Part shown: positions 43,394-56,100 of the stretch, piece after piece | How positions within the stretch are numbered: position 1 is the first letter of the stretch | Layout: the number at the start of each line of letters is the position of its first letter | Assembly (NCBI RefSeq): GCF_050268245.1 | Contig: NZ_JBNNGK010000003.1 | Coordinates: 310,001 to 374,000, forward strand | Reading direction: 5' to 3' | Length of the DNA stretch: 64,000 nt | From: JBNNGK01 sp050268245 | Lineage (GTDB): Bacteria; Pseudomonadota; Gammaproteobacteria; Enterobacterales; Enterobacteriaceae | Notes under the pieces: model-generated | Told to the model about the DNA's origin: nothing | What the model saw: only the letters and a program-made list of their open reading frames with translations | Database searches by the model: none | Made by a program: the position numbers and the translations under genes

Positions 43394-46300
43394 GTGACGA
43401 AGCAAAATAACGACAGTGAAAACGCCTCAATATTAAATAATATACATGATAAGGAAATAGTGGAAAGCCTGAGCCTGGATGAGAAAAAAGACGCTGTCGC
43501 GATTATCGGTATAGGCGGGTTCTTCCCAGGCGCCGACTCTATCGAAGAATTTTGCCTCAAGTTGGATATGCAAGCGTCGCTGTTTTCACCGGTGCCTGAC
43601 AATCATTTTCCCGGGCCGGAAATGCGCGACAGATATGGCGCGTTTTTGCACGATATATCCGGCTTTGATCCTGACATATTCAATATCGGCCCGATGGAGG
43701 CCGAGTACATGGATCCCAGGACGCGTTTACTCTTGATGTCGGTGTGGCATACCCTGGAGGACGCCTGTTATTTGCCGCAGCAGCTACGCGACGCCAACGT
43801 CGATGTTTATATTGCCTCGGAAGGCGCCGCTTATACGCCGTTTCTCGCTAAGGCTGAGCTTACGAGCTATTCCATATTGGGCATGATGTCCTGGTCTTTA
43901 CCGAATTACCTCTCGCACGCTTTTCGTTTCAACGGCAAAAGCCTGTATATCGATACGGCCTGTTCCGGCGCCAGCGTGGCTTTGCATCAGGCCAAGGAAG
44001 CGTTGTTGCGCGGAGAGACGGATTATGCGCTGGTCGGCGCCGCTAACCTGTTATTCGGCGATGCGCTGGCCGGATCGTATTTGGGTCAGGAATCGCTGGG
44101 TATTCTCGGAGGCGAGGCGAGTTGTTTCCCTTTTCAGTCCGATGCCAAAGGCTTTCTGCCCGCCGAAGCGACGGTCACCGTGTTGCTCAAGCGGTTATCC
44201 CAGGCTATCGACGATCGGGATAACATCCATGGGGTTATTTTAGGCTCCGCCGTCAACCATACCGGAGGCTACGGCAGCCTCACGATGCCTTCGGCCGAAT
44301 CACAGGCGAAGGTCATTGTCAGCGCCTATCGTCAAGCCGGTATCGATGTGGATACCCTGGGCTATATTGAAGCTCATGGCGCCTCATCGCTGCTGTCCGA
44401 TGCCGAAGAAATCAAAGGATTCAAGCGTGCGGATGCGCAATTAGCAACGCGCCTGGCGCCCTCTACGGGCACGCCCTGCAAAATCAGCACGCTTAAACCG
44501 AATATGGGGCACGCCAATTCGGCTTCCGGCCTGGTATCGCTGGTCCGTGTGCTGCACGCGTTTAAAACGAGGAAAAAACCGGGGATCAAGGATTTCACCG
44601 GCTGCAGTGAAAAAATCAAGCTCGAAGGTTCACGTTTTTACCTCAATGAGGCGACGGAAGAGTGGCCGCCGTTGGTAGATGCCGATGGCCGGGAGATCGC
44701 ACGCCGGGCCGCGATTAACAACTTTGGCGCGGGTGGAGTTAACGCCCATTTGCTGCTGGAAGCGTTCTCCGGTTACGACGATCGCCGCGAGAGCGCCGGT
44801 GATGACGCGCATTCGCAGGAAAAGGGGTACTTTCTGGCGCTGTCGGCGCTGCATGAATGGCAGTGGATTCGCTATGCTGAATCTCTCCTGGCCTTTTTGC
44901 AGCGGTCTCCCGACGTCCCTCCGGGCGCGCTGGAATATTTTTATCTGACCGCACGCAATAAGTTTGAGCACCGGGTGGTCTTTCGTTATACCGACATTGA
45001 AAATTTGCAAGAGAAGCTGACCCAGTTTATCGCCGCCAAAGGGCAGAAAGCTTACTACCTGAAAAGCGGGGTGCGCGATGAGAATAAGGCGCTCGACATA
45101 TTTAACCGCCATCACCGGCTATCGGACTTGCTGACGACGCTGGATTGGGAAAATGACAAACGCTTTCTTATCGATCTGTGGGTTCAGGACGTCGACTTCC
45201 CGCTGCATCAGACCCTTGGCGCATCGACGTTTAACAAGCTGTCGCTGCCGCGTTACCCTTTTAACCTTGAACATTACTGGAGCGCGGCGGTGTCGCCGTC
45301 AGCGCCGCACGGCGGTCGGGGGCATCGGGACATACATCCGTTAGTGCAGCAAAATACGTCGGATTTTTATACTCAGCGCTACAGCAGTTTCTATACCGGC
45401 GATGAGTTTTTTCTGGCTGATCATCTGGTTAAAGGCCAGAAAGTGCTGCCTGGGGTGGCCTACCTGGAGTTGGCGCGGGCGGCGCTGGCCGATGCCTTGG
45501 GCCAGCCGGCAGCGATCAGGCTGGAAAATATCAGTTGGATACGGCCAATGCGCGTAGAGGCGCCGGGGTTGCACGTTGCTGTCGAACTGCATCCTGAAGG
45601 CGATGCGCGCTTCGGCTTTGAGATATACAGCACCGGCGCTTCTGCCGCGGGGAGCGAAAGAGTCACGCATTGCCGCGGGCAGGCCGGGATAGCGCCTGCC
45701 GGGGAGCCGGCACCACCTGCAATCGACGTGCGCGCTCTGCAGCGCCAATGCGCCGTCAGGCATCTGGACAGCCAGGCATGTTATGCCGCTTACAGCGCAA
45801 TGGGCATTCTTCACGGCCCGGCCTATCAGGGCGTGATCTCAATAGATGAGGGCGCTACGCAGGCTATTGCCCGTATCGAATTGCCCGCCTGTGTGGCCAA
45901 GAGCCACAGTCAACTCTTTTTACACCCCAGCCTGATGGATTCGGCATTACAAATGGCCGCCGGTTTGCTGGTTGACGCTGAAAACCCTGAATTCGCATTG
46001 CCGTTTGCATTGGAACATTTGGACATGTTCCCGCGAGAGGGGGCCAGCGCGTTGCCCGAGTGCCTGTGGGTCTGGGCGCGGTATAAAACCGGGTCTGCTA
46101 AAACCGACAAAGTCAAAAAAATGGATTACGACCTGTGCGACGAAGCCGGCCATGTTTGGGTCAGGCTCGGCGGCTTTTCTTCCAGAGAGGTGGACAATGC
46201 GCCGCCGGCCGCTGGCCGTACGGAGACGCCAACCGAGACACGACCTTCTGACATGCGCGTCGCGGCGGAAAGCGCCGAGAACAAAGAATTGCAAGACAAG

Positions 46301-49300
46301 CTGCTCCCCTTGATGCAGCAGTCACTGGCCAGGTTGCGGAAGCTGGAAGCGGGGCGAATCGATCCCCATGCCGAACTGTCTCAGTTTGGTCTGGATTCTA
46401 TTCAGCTTACGGAGTTTACCAACCTGTTGAATCGCCAATACTCGCTGACGTTGACGCCAACGGTATTCTTCGAATATTCCACCCTGGGGGAGTTTGTGGC
46501 TTATCTGGCGCAAGCCCATCCGGCCGCATTCTCGACGCTGCTTACCGCACATGAGCCGCTCGCGCAGCCCGCCGCAGGCGCTGAGCAAGAAAACGGGGGG
46601 CAATCACGCGAATCGAGGCACCATGACGAGACAGCGCACGCCCCTCGGACGTTGCCTCGACAAGGGGCGGTCTATCCCTCGGCGCCCATCGCGCCGGCAA
46701 ACGAGCCGATAGCCATTGTCGGCATGACGGGCCGTTTCCCGATGGCGCGGGATCTGGACGCCTTTTGGGACAACCTAGTGAACGGCAAAGATTGCATCAG
46801 CGAGATTCCTGAGCAACGCTGGGACTGGCGGGCACTGTATGGCGATCCCCTGCGTGAAGTGAATAAATGCCAGGTTAAATGGGGTGGATTCATTGATGGT
46901 ATCGATGAGTTTGATCCTCTGTTTTTCGGCATTTCGCCGAAAGAAGCCGAGCTGATGGACCCTCAACAACGCTTATTGATGACTTACATATGGAACGTCA
47001 TTGAAGATGCGGGCTACAGCGCCGGCGAAATCTCCGGTACCGACACCGGAATTTTCGTGGGAACCGGCATGAGCGGGTACGGCAGCCTCATCTCAGAGGC
47101 CAGGCTCCCCATCGAAGGGTATTCGCTGACCGGCATTGTCCCCTCCGTTGGACCTAACCGAATGAGTTTCTTCCTGAATATTCACGGCCCCAGTGAGCCT
47201 GTGGAAACCGCGTGCTCTTCTTCGTTGATCGCCATTCATCGCGCCGTTCAGGCTATCAACGCCGGCGAATGTGAACAGGCCATTGTCGGCGGTGTGAATA
47301 CGCTGGTAACCCCAGATGGGTATATCAGTTTCAGCAAGGCCGGCATGCTGTGCCAGGACGGCCGCTGCAAAACCTTCTCCAGCGCGGCTAACGGTTATGT
47401 GCGAGGAGAAGGCGTCGGTATGCTTTTCCTGCGCAAACTCAGCGTGGCGGAAGCGTCGGGCGATCATATCTATGGCTTGATTCGTTCCAGCGCGGAAAAT
47501 CACGGCGGCCGGGCCAATTCATTAACGGCGCCCAATCCGAAAGCGCAAGCGGCCTTGCTGAAGCGGGCTTACGCCAAAGCCGGGATCGATCCGCGCAGTA
47601 TCGGGTACATCGAGGCTCACGGCACAGGAACGCCGTTGGGCGATCCGATAGAGATCGATGGGCTGAAAAGCGCGTTTCAAGACTTATATCGCAAGACGCC
47701 GGCGGCGACCGATCTGCACGACCGGCCTCAACACTGCGGTTTGGGCTCGGTAAAGACCAATATCGGCCATTTGGAAATGGCGGCCGGCATTGCCGGCGTG
47801 ATCAAAGTGTTATTGCAGCTGCAACACAAGACGCTGGTGAAGAGTTTACATTCCGAACAACTCAATTCTTATATCCAACTGGATAACTCGCCCTTTTATG
47901 TCGTGCGAGAGAATCAGCCTTGGCTTGCCCCTCAGGATCCCCAGGGGCAGGCGCAACCTCGCCGGGCCGGCGTCAGCTCTTTCGGTTTTGGCGGCGCCAA
48001 TGCGCATATCGTGCTGGAGGAATACACCGGCGGAATAACGGCAACGGACGAGCGGGGCAAAGAACCTGCGGAACTCGCCATGGTGATCCTCTCGGCAAAG
48101 AACGCTGAGCGCCTGATGGCGGCGGCGCAGAATCTGCTCTCCCGGATCACGGCTGAGAACAAGGCGCGGCCGCCGTTGGATGAACTCGCTTATACATTGC
48201 AGGTCGGGCGGGATGCGATGGATCAACGGTTGGGGATCCTGGTCTCATCCCTTGACGAACTGGCTGAGAAACTAAGCCAGTTCCTGGCGGGGGAAGAGGC
48301 TATCGATGGCCTGTATCGCGGTAATGTCCGACAGAATAAAGACATGCTGGCCATGTTCGTCACGGACGAAGACATGACGGCTACCCTCGATCTTTGGTTC
48401 CGTAAGCGTAAGCACGCAAAAATCCTGGCGTTGTGGGTGAAGGGGATGGACGTTGACTGGTATCGGTTATACCCGCAGCAGCGGCCAAAACGCATCAGCC
48501 TGCCGACTTATCCGTTCGCGACCGAACAATACTGGATCAACGATGTCCGCCACGCGGCGTTGAGCGTCTGCGCCGCGCAAACGCCAGACGCCGTGCCCGA
48601 CGATCTCGCCGCGAGCGCAGCGCAGAACCCGGATCGGGCGCAGACGCAGCCAGACGATGACTTCAGCCATGTCGTGCTCTGGGAAACGGATGACACCCCC
48701 CAGGAGAGCATCACAGCCTCACCAATGACGGGAACGGTGTTGATTGTCGCGGCGGAGCAGGATATGGCGCTGGAAACTGCGCTGATCGCCAAACTGAGCG
48801 GCCAAACTTCGCGCCTGGTGCGTTTCTCCTTGAGCGACGCGGCGACGCGTGAAACGCGGCAGACCGACCCCGATCGCTGGACGTGCGACATCCGGGATGA
48901 AAACGCACTCGGCCATTGCCTGGATAACGTCGGCGGCATACAGCATGTCTTTTTCATTGCCGACGGCGCGGATAGCCAACCATCGGCAGATGCGGCAACG
49001 CTCACGGCCAGTTTGCAGCGTAACGAGTTGCAGCTGCTGCGTTTGGCAAAATCGCTGCAACAGCGGCTGGCGAAAGAAGATGCAGTAGATTTTACCGTGA
49101 TTACCCAAGACAACCATGCGTTGTCAGCCGATGAGATCCGTTACCATGGCGCCGGGATTACCGGCCTGGCTTATTCCATCGCTCAGGGAGATCACCGTTT
49201 CAGGGTCAGGAATTTGGACGTTTCCCTGCGAGACGTGCAATCGCCCGCGCGACGAGAAAAATTGCTGCAGCAGATCATCAACGAAGCGCCCAGTGAGCGA

Positions 49301-50191
49301 GGCGAACAAATTCGCCTGTTTTCCGACCGGCGCTACCGACAAACCTTCTTCCGTCTCGATCCTCGCAGTTACAGCGACGAGAACGCCATCAAACATGGCG
49401 GCGTCTATCTGATTCTGGGCGGCAGCGGAACGGTGGGTAGTGTCATCACCCGACAACTCTTGCAACATTACCAGGCGAAAGTGATTTGGTTAGGTCGTCA
49501 GCCTGATTCCAGCCCTGCGTTGCAAAGCCGGTTGGACGCATTGGCAAGCGTGGGCGAGCGGCCTGAATATTTCCAGGCCGATGCGACGGACCTGGCCTCT
49601 TTGCAGTCGGCCCTGGCGCAAATCAAGCGGAAATACCCCCGCATCGACGGTGCGATATTCGCCGGCCTGGTTTTTGACGCCGAGAATGCCATTAGCCAGA
49701 CCACGGAACAGGCTTTCTGGCAAATACTGCAGGTCAAAGCGTCAGGCAGCCTCAATTTCTACCGGGCGCTCCAGCAGGAATCGTTGGATTTCCTGGTCTA
49801 TTTCTCTTCCTGTCAGGCCTTCTCGTTTTCCGGCGCCGCGACGCTGTCGGCCTATGCCGCCGGGATTACGTTCTCTGACACGCTGGTACGCACCCTGCAG
49901 GCTCAGGCCGGGTATCCGGTGGGAATTATCAATTGGGGATTCTGGCAAGCCTCACTGGCCGGTTTGCCGGCCAGCCAAAGCATTTTCGCATTAAGTGATG
50001 CGGAGGGTTTCACCTGTTTTGAGCGTTTTGTCACGCTGCTGCAGCAAAAGCGCCAGGGTCAGTTCGTCTGCCTGAATGCCTCTGCGCCGGTACAGCAACT
50101 GATGAATCTGCATCCGCATGAGTCCGTGCTGGTCAGCCATCAACGACAACCTTCACCCGACACTTTTAATCAGGGGCTGATCAATGCCTAA
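43394..50191 (+). CDS. oocR: OocR-like trans-AT PKS (KS-DH-ACP-KS-KR)
   Basis: About 2,265 residues with a probable GTG start. Domains: KS at 34-459 with C190 (TACSGAS) and an altered HGTGT motif that keeps its His (HGASS, H328); DH at 648-930 with both catalytic motifs (DHLVKGQKVLPG and HPSLMDSALQ); ACP near 1000 (GLDSI); KS at 1105-1543 (ETACSSS, HGTGT, KTNIGH); KR at about 2003-2190 with GGSGTVG, FSSCQAF and YAAGI, so the KR Asn is missing while Ser, Tyr and Lys remain. The protein ends shortly after the KR without an ACP. OocS begins with a methyltransferase and two ACPs, so the second module is split as KS-KR / MT-ACP-ACP. The first module has a DH but no KR, so either a preceding beta-hydroxyl is dehydrated or shifted, or a KR acts in trans. 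It is the first acceptor after the chlorination cassette. Confidence 0.84.
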   Translation: MTKQNNDSENASILNNIHDKEIVESLSLDEKKDAVAIIGIGGFFPGADSIEEFCLKLDMQASLFSPVPDNHFPGPEMRDRYGAFLHDISGFDPDIFNIGPMEAEYMDPRTRLLLMSVWHTLEDACYLPQQLRDANVDVYIASEGAAYTPFLAKAELTSYSILGMMSWSLPNYLSHAFRFNGKSLYIDTACSGASVALHQAKEALLRGETDYALVGAANLLFGDALAGSYLGQESLGILGGEASCFPFQSDAKGFLPAEATVTVLLKRLSQAIDDRDNIHGVILGSAVNHTGGYGSLTMPSAESQAKVIVSAYRQAGIDVDTLGYIEAHGASSLLSDAEEIKGFKRADAQLATRLAPSTGTPCKISTLKPNMGHANSASGLVSLVRVLHAFKTRKKPGIKDFTGCSEKIKLEGSRFYLNEATEEWPPLVDADGREIARRAAINNFGAGGVNAHLLLEAFSGYDDRRESAGDDAHSQEKGYFLALSALHEWQWIRYAESLLAFLQRSPDVPPGALEYFYLTARNKFEHRVVFRYTDIENLQEKLTQFIAAKGQKAYYLKSGVRDENKALDIFNRHHRLSDLLTTLDWENDKRFLIDLWVQDVDFPLHQTLGASTFNKLSLPRYPFNLEHYWSAAVSPSAPHGGRGHRDIHPLVQQNTSDFYTQRYSSFYTGDEFFLADHLVKGQKVLPGVAYLELARAALADALGQPAAIRLENISWIRPMRVEAPGLHVAVELHPEGDARFGFEIYSTGASAAGSERVTHCRGQAGIAPAGEPAPPAIDVRALQRQCAVRHLDSQACYAAYSAMGILHGPAYQGVISIDEGATQAIARIELPACVAKSHSQLFLHPSLMDSALQMAAGLLVDAENPEFALPFALEHLDMFPREGASALPECLWVWARYKTGSAKTDKVKKMDYDLCDEAGHVWVRLGGFSSREVDNAPPAAGRTETPTETRPSDMRVAAESAENKELQDKLLPLMQQSLARLRKLEAGRIDPHAELSQFGLDSIQLTEFTNLLNRQYSLTLTPTVFFEYSTLGEFVAYLAQAHPAAFSTLLTAHEPLAQPAAGAEQENGGQSRESRHHDETAHAPRTLPRQGAVYPSAPIAPANEPIAIVGMTGRFPMARDLDAFWDNLVNGKDCISEIPEQRWDWRALYGDPLREVNKCQVKWGGFIDGIDEFDPLFFGISPKEAELMDPQQRLLMTYIWNVIEDAGYSAGEISGTDTGIFVGTGMSGYGSLISEARLPIEGYSLTGIVPSVGPNRMSFFLNIHGPSEPVETACSSSLIAIHRAVQAINAGECEQAIVGGVNTLVTPDGYISFSKAGMLCQDGRCKTFSSAANGYVRGEGVGMLFLRKLSVAEASGDHIYGLIRSSAENHGGRANSLTAPNPKAQAALLKRAYAKAGIDPRSIGYIEAHGTGTPLGDPIEIDGLKSAFQDLYRKTPAATDLHDRPQHCGLGSVKTNIGHLEMAAGIAGVIKVLLQLQHKTLVKSLHSEQLNSYIQLDNSPFYVVRENQPWLAPQDPQGQAQPRRAGVSSFGFGGANAHIVLEEYTGGITATDERGKEPAELAMVILSAKNAERLMAAAQNLLSRITAENKARPPLDELAYTLQVGRDAMDQRLGILVSSLDELAEKLSQFLAGEEAIDGLYRGNVRQNKDMLAMFVTDEDMTATLDLWFRKRKHAKILALWVKGMDVDWYRLYPQQRPKRISLPTYPFATEQYWINDVRHAALSVCAAQTPDAVPDDLAASAAQNPDRAQTQPDDDFSHVVLWETDDTPQESITASPMTGTVLIVAAEQDMALETALIAKLSGQTSRLVRFSLSDAATRETRQTDPDRWTCDIRDENALGHCLDNVGGIQHVFFIADGADSQPSADAATLTASLQRNELQLLRLAKSLQQRLAKEDAVDFTVITQDNHALSADEIRYHGAGITGLAYSIAQGDHRFRVRNLDVSLRDVQSPARREKLLQQIINEAPSERGEQIRLFSDRRYRQTFFRLDPRSYSDENAIKHGGVYLILGGSGTVGSVITRQLLQHYQAKVIWLGRQPDSSPALQSRLDALASVGERPEYFQADATDLASLQSALAQIKRKYPRIDGAIFAGLVFDAENAISQTTEQAFWQILQVKASGSLNFYRALQQESLDFLVYFSSCQAFSFSGAATLSAYAAGITFSDTLVRTLQAQAGYPVGIINWGFWQASLAGLPASQSIFALSDAEGFTCFERFVTLLQQKRQGQFVCLNASAPVQQLMNLHPHESVLVSHQRQPSPDTFNQGLINA

Positions 50192-53100
50192 GATCGCTGA
50201 CAATCAATGGGACACAGAGACTGACGTGTTGTTGCAGTCCCATCATCCTCACGCCATTAATGCCTGGCTGGCTCAACTTCTGTATCTACAGCTCGATCGG
50301 CTTGGCGTTTTCTCAGCCTCGGTGCATCAGGATGATTTTACTGAACACGCCGATCGTTGGGGCCTTGACCCTCAGTTCCAGCTCTGGTGGCGCGAGTCGA
50401 TCAGGCTGTTGCTTGCAGCCGAATTGATCGCCTGGCGAGACGGCGTCCTGGTTTGCCGCGGACCGAGTTCGGAACACGCGGAAGCGGTATGGCGGGCGTG
50501 GGATGATTTTCGCGACGGCCATCGTCATGACTCTGCACGCATGACCCAAATGAATCTGGTTGATGCCTGTTTGCGTAATCTGCCACAGATCCTGACCGGC
50601 GGGCTGCCGGCGACGGAAGTGCTATTCCCCAATGCGTCGATGGAAAAAGTCGAAGGGATTTATAAGGATAATCCGGTTTCAGATTTGTTTAATCGGGTAT
50701 TGACGAAAACCGTCAGCGACTATGTGAGCGGCGTGTTGCGCCTGGAACGCGAAGCGCAATTGAATCTGGTCGAGATCGGCGCCGGCACCGGTGGCACAAC
50801 GGCCATGGTGTTACCGGCGCTGATGACGCACCAACGCAATATTCAACAATATTTGTATACGGATCTCTCGCAAGCCTTTTTGATGCATGCCCGGCGTTGT
50901 TATGGACCCACTTGCCCGTTTCTTGATTATGCATTGTGGGATATTGAGCAACCCCTGGCGACGCAGCCGATCCCTCCTGCGTCTTTTGATGTGGCGATCG
51001 CGACCAATGTTCTCCACGCCACCAAGGATATCCGGAGCACGCTGCGCCATTGCAAAGCCGCCTTGCGCAATGGCGGCATGGTGATCATCAATGAACTGAG
51101 CGATAAATCCGTGTTTACGCATTTGACGTTCGGGCTACTCAAAGGCTGGTGGTTACATCAGGACACCGCGTTGCGCATTGAAGGCAGCCCGGCGATAGCG
51201 CCTGATACCTGGCGAGAAATTCTGGAAGAAGAGGGGTTTCATTCGGTTGAGTTTCCGGCGCAGAAAGCGCATGCGTTGGGACAAACCATTATTGTTGCCT
51301 TCAGCAACGGCGTCATTCGACAGCAAGCGCCGCTGTCGAAGAAAAGAAATCAGCCTGCAAAACAACAGGCGACCCCGCGTCCCGCCGCACCGGCTTCGGC
51401 GCCCGAGGCCGGCCTAACCGAAGAGCGCATGGTGGCGCACATCAGCGAGGTGATCCTGTCTGCTCTGGCGCAAGCGGTGAACCTTTCTCCTGAGCAGATC
51501 GATGCCGAAACCGCCTTCTCCGAATACGGTATTGACTCCATTCTGACGGTTAATTTCACCAATAAAATTAACGAATTAATTGGCGTCCGCCTGAACCCGG
51601 CCGCGCTTTACGATTACCGTTCTGTCGCCTCGTTGAGCGGCCATATCCACCGCAGCGCCAGTGAGGCAGTGCGCGCCTCGCTGGCCGCCTCCAGCGCCCA
51701 CGAGGGCGGCGAGGCGGTTCCGGCGCATACGGACAAGAAAGGGCCGGCCGCCGCACGCAGTACGCACGATGAAAACAAACTGAAATATATTACGGACAGC
51801 GTGATTGACGTGCTGGCAAAGACGGTCAACCTGCAGCCCGAGCGTATCGATGAGCAGACGGCATTGTCGGATTTTGGTATTGATTCGATTCTCAGCGTTA
51901 ACTTTATCAATCAGATCAATCAATCACTGGGGATCGCGCTAAACCCGGCGGTGCTCTATGACTATGCGACGATAGAAGCCTTAAGCGCGCATATCTGCCG
52001 GACTTATCCCGAGCTGCACGTTATTGCTGAACCTCTCGCCGCGCCGCAACCGCAACCCCCTTCAGACCGGCGCCGAGAGCCGGTGCCGCCGATCGCCGCA
52101 CCAGAGGCGAAAGCCTCCGGGCAGCGGCACGTCGAATCTGATGCCATCGCGGTGATCGGCATGGCGGGGCAGTTCCCCGGCGCCGAAGATATCCAGGGTT
52201 TCTGGGACAATCTTGCGGCAGATAATGCCGGGATTGAAGCCTTGCCTCACCATTATTTGGATCCCGCGAGATATTCTGCCGATACGGACAAAGACGCGGC
52301 CATCCGAGACGGAAAAACCTATTGCAAGTGGGGCGGTATCGTTAAAGACCGGGACTGTTTCGATGCCGGGTTTTTCCGCATTTCCGAGCAGGATGCCCTG
52401 TCGATGAGCCCTCACCAGCGCCTGGTGCTGCAGGAAAGCTGGAAGGCGCTGGAAGATGCCGGCTATAACCCCAAAGCGCTGTCCGGCGCCAACGCGGGCG
52501 TGTTTATTGGCGCGGAGCCCGCCAATTACCAGCAGGGTTCTTTTGTTGGATCGTCCGAGGCGATCATCGCGTCACGCGTCTCCTATTTTCTGGATCTGAA
52601 GGGCCCGGCACTGGTGGTAAATACCGGCTGTTCATCTTCAGCCGTGGCGATACACCTGGCGTGTGAAAGCCTGCGTCGCCGGGAGACGGAGCTTGCACTG
52701 GCCGGCGGCGTCTTTACGGCGCTGGATGCCGACGCGCTGGCGAGTCTGTCCGGTATTGGACTGTTGTCCCACAAGGCGGTATGCCCCATTTTTGACCAGG
52801 AAGCTGACGGTATGCTGCTGTCGGAAGGGATTGGGCTGGTCGTGCTGAAAAGGCTGGAGCAAGCCATTGCGGACGGCGATCCCATCCACGCCGTCATCCG
52901 CGCCTCGGGGATCAATCAGGATGGCGCCAGCAACGGCATCACGGCACCGAGCGGAACCGCGCAGCAACAATTACTGGAACAGGTCTATCATAAGTATCGC
53001 ATTAACCCCGAAGAGCTCAGCTACCTTGAAGCTCATGCCACCGGCGGAAAATTGGGCGATACCATTGAGGTTAATGCGCTGGTGCGCGCGTTTAAAGCGC

Positions 53101-56100
53101 TGACCGCAAAGCAGCATTTCTGCGCCCTGGGCAGCGTGAAATCGCATATTGGCCATACTTCTGCCGCGTCAGGCGTGATTGGGCTGATAAAAATCGTGCT
53201 GTCGATGCGCCATCGTCATCTGCCGGGTTTGAAAGATTATCGGCAAATCAACCCATTATTCGAATTGCAGGACTCCGCATTTTATCTTCAGAGCTCGGCC
53301 TCCGCCTGGCACGGCCACGGCGATAAACCCCGCTTGGCGGCTCTGAATTCTTTCGGCCACAGCGGAACCAACGCCCATTTGGTCATCGAAGAGTATGTCG
53401 CGACGCAAGCGGTGGCCGAACCGGCCAACGCCGGTTGGATGATTCCTCTGTCGGCCAAAACGCCGGACCGTCTGTACGCGCAGGCAGAGGCGCTGAGCAC
53501 CTGGCTGGAGACGATGGGGCGACAAGGCCGCGAGAGCGAAGAGAATGCCCGCGCCTTCATGCAATCTATGGCGTACACGTTGCAAATCGGGCGAGAAGCG
53601 ATGCCGGAACGTTTCTTGATGATCGTGCACGATCATCGTGACTGCCTGCGGCAGCTACAGGCATTTTGCCGCCGGCAAACCGCGACAAGCCATGCTGCGA
53701 ATGCCGCCAGGAAGCAGCCGCCGTTAAGCGCTGAGGCTTATCAAGATCGCGGTTTGCACCGGCTTTCCCATGCCGAGCTGGAGACTATCGGCCACGCCTG
53801 GTTGCAGGGCCGCCCCGTTAATTGGCAAAGTTTTTATTCGTCGGCGCCTAAAAGAATTCACTTGCCTGGCTATCGCTTTGCGAAAGCCGTTTTCCGCGCG
53901 TCGGATTCCGGCTTCACCGAAAAAAACCGGCCAGCGGGCAGCGCAATTGCCGACGGCCATTATCCGATTGGGAAAGTGGGCTTATTTAGGGCCGGGCATC
54001 CCTGGAGCCGGCCTTTTAATCGCCATCATCCCGTTTTACGCCATCACAAGGCATTCGGCCAATCGCTGATGCCCGGTCTGGCATACATCGATCTGCTGTT
54101 CCAATTTTTCCATCGCCAGGGCATGGATTATCGGCGGTTGGAAATGCGTAATCTGGTGATCCACCATCCCCTGACCATTGCCGACGATTACGCGGTGGAG
54201 GCGCACATCAGTTGCCAAAAACATGAACAAGGGTACTGGCAGCTTCGCGTTGAAGGCTACGAAGTGTTTGATGATCATCGGCAGTCAGAACTGAAGACCT
54301 ATATGAGTGCGGAAATGCACTCGGTTCAGGCGGCACCGTTTGATGAAACACTTGATTTAACCCCGTTGAAACAGGGCGCCACCGGGCGGTTGGGGCTACG
54401 GGAAGCCTATGAGACCTTTGGCGGAACCGATATTCGCCACAGCGGGCCGATGGTTGGCGACGGCGTAATTTATCACCTGCCTATGGCAAATCTGATCGAT
54501 ATTGCCGTGCCTGAAGAACCCTTGCCCGGCGCCGAAGACTATCTGTTCCATCCGGTGTTGATCGACGGGAGCGCCATCGGCTCCGGTAGCCTGTTTCTGG
54601 AGCAGAACGCGCAGCAGGATATCTTCTTGCCGCTTTATTACGAATCTTTCCGGGCGACGTCGCCATTATCGGCACAGTGTATTACCCGGATCGGCCGCGA
54701 CTCGCTGAAACAAACTCCGCAGCTCTCGTACCTGACCATGGAGTTCTTTACGCCCCACGGAGAAAAGATTGGCGAGCTGAAAAATTTCACCTGCAAGCGC
54801 GTGCGCGACGCCGCGGCGATCAACGCATCACAACCTCACGCCGACGTGACGACGCAGGCCGCTGCCGCCGTCATGTCCGCCGATCTCATTGAGCCTATGA
54901 AAAATGAAACCCTGTCTGTAACCGCATCCATCGTCGCGGATACGCATGATTCAGCATTGGAATGCGCTGAGCAGCGAGTGAAAAAGATCCTGGCGGATAC
55001 GCTGACGAAAAGCCCTGAAGAGATTGAAACCGATATCGGTTATTACGAGTTGGGTTTGGACTCCGCCGGGCTGTTGCATATGGTGAAGTTACTGGAACAG
55101 TCGCTCAAGGTGAAATTGAACCCGACGGTACTGTTTGAATATGCCAACGTCGGTGAACTCGCCGCGTATTTGCTTGAGCAGTATCCGATGTCGTTCCTCG
55201 CGGCGGATAAGGCAAGCGCCGCACAGGGGGACGTTTCTCCCCAGACGCAAAATGCCGGCATTTCAACGAGCGAGATCCAAACGGATGCCGCAGCGAACAA
55301 CGCGAAACAGCAAGCGTCTCGTTCATCTGCCGACATGCGGCAACCCGCGGCAAGCGGCGATGAAGATATCGCGGTGATCGGGATTGCGGGGCGATACCCC
55401 GGAGCACAGGACATGGCGGAGTTTTGGGCTAATCTCAACGCCGGCAAGGATTCCGTGACGGAAATTCCCGCAGAGAGATGGCGGAAAGAGGTATTGGATG
55501 GCGTCGCTTCGCCTTCGGGCCGCCCGATTTCACGCTGGGGTGGATTTATCGACGATGTGGACTGTTTCGACGCCCAGTTCTTCCGCGTATCCCCCCGAGA
55601 AGCGCAATGGCTCAACCCTCAAGAGAGATTGTTCCTGGAAACCTGCTGGACGGCGATCGAGGATGCAGGTTACACGCCGGAGACGCTGGTGGCTGAAGAG
55701 GGGCCCAATAAACGGCGCGACGTCGGCGTCTTTGTGGGGGTAATGCATAACGATTACGCCCTGATTGCTGCGGAAATCGTCAATCGCGGGCAGGTCATGC
55801 CGCTGTCGATGAATCATGCCCCCATCGCTAACAGGGTCTCTTATTTTTGCGGCTTCCACGGGCCTTCTTTTGCCATCGACACGGTTTGTTCCTCTTCCCT
55901 GACGGCGCTTCATTTGGCTCTGGAAAGTTTGCACCGGGGGGAAAGCAAGGTCGCGATAGCCGGCGGCGTTAATCTGTCCTTGCATCCTTACAAGTACATG
56001 ACCTATGGGCTGGCGGACATGTACTCCAGCGATGGACGCTGCCGGACGTTCGGCGACGGCGGGAACGGTTTCGTCTCCGGGGAAGGGGTTGGCGCGGTCT

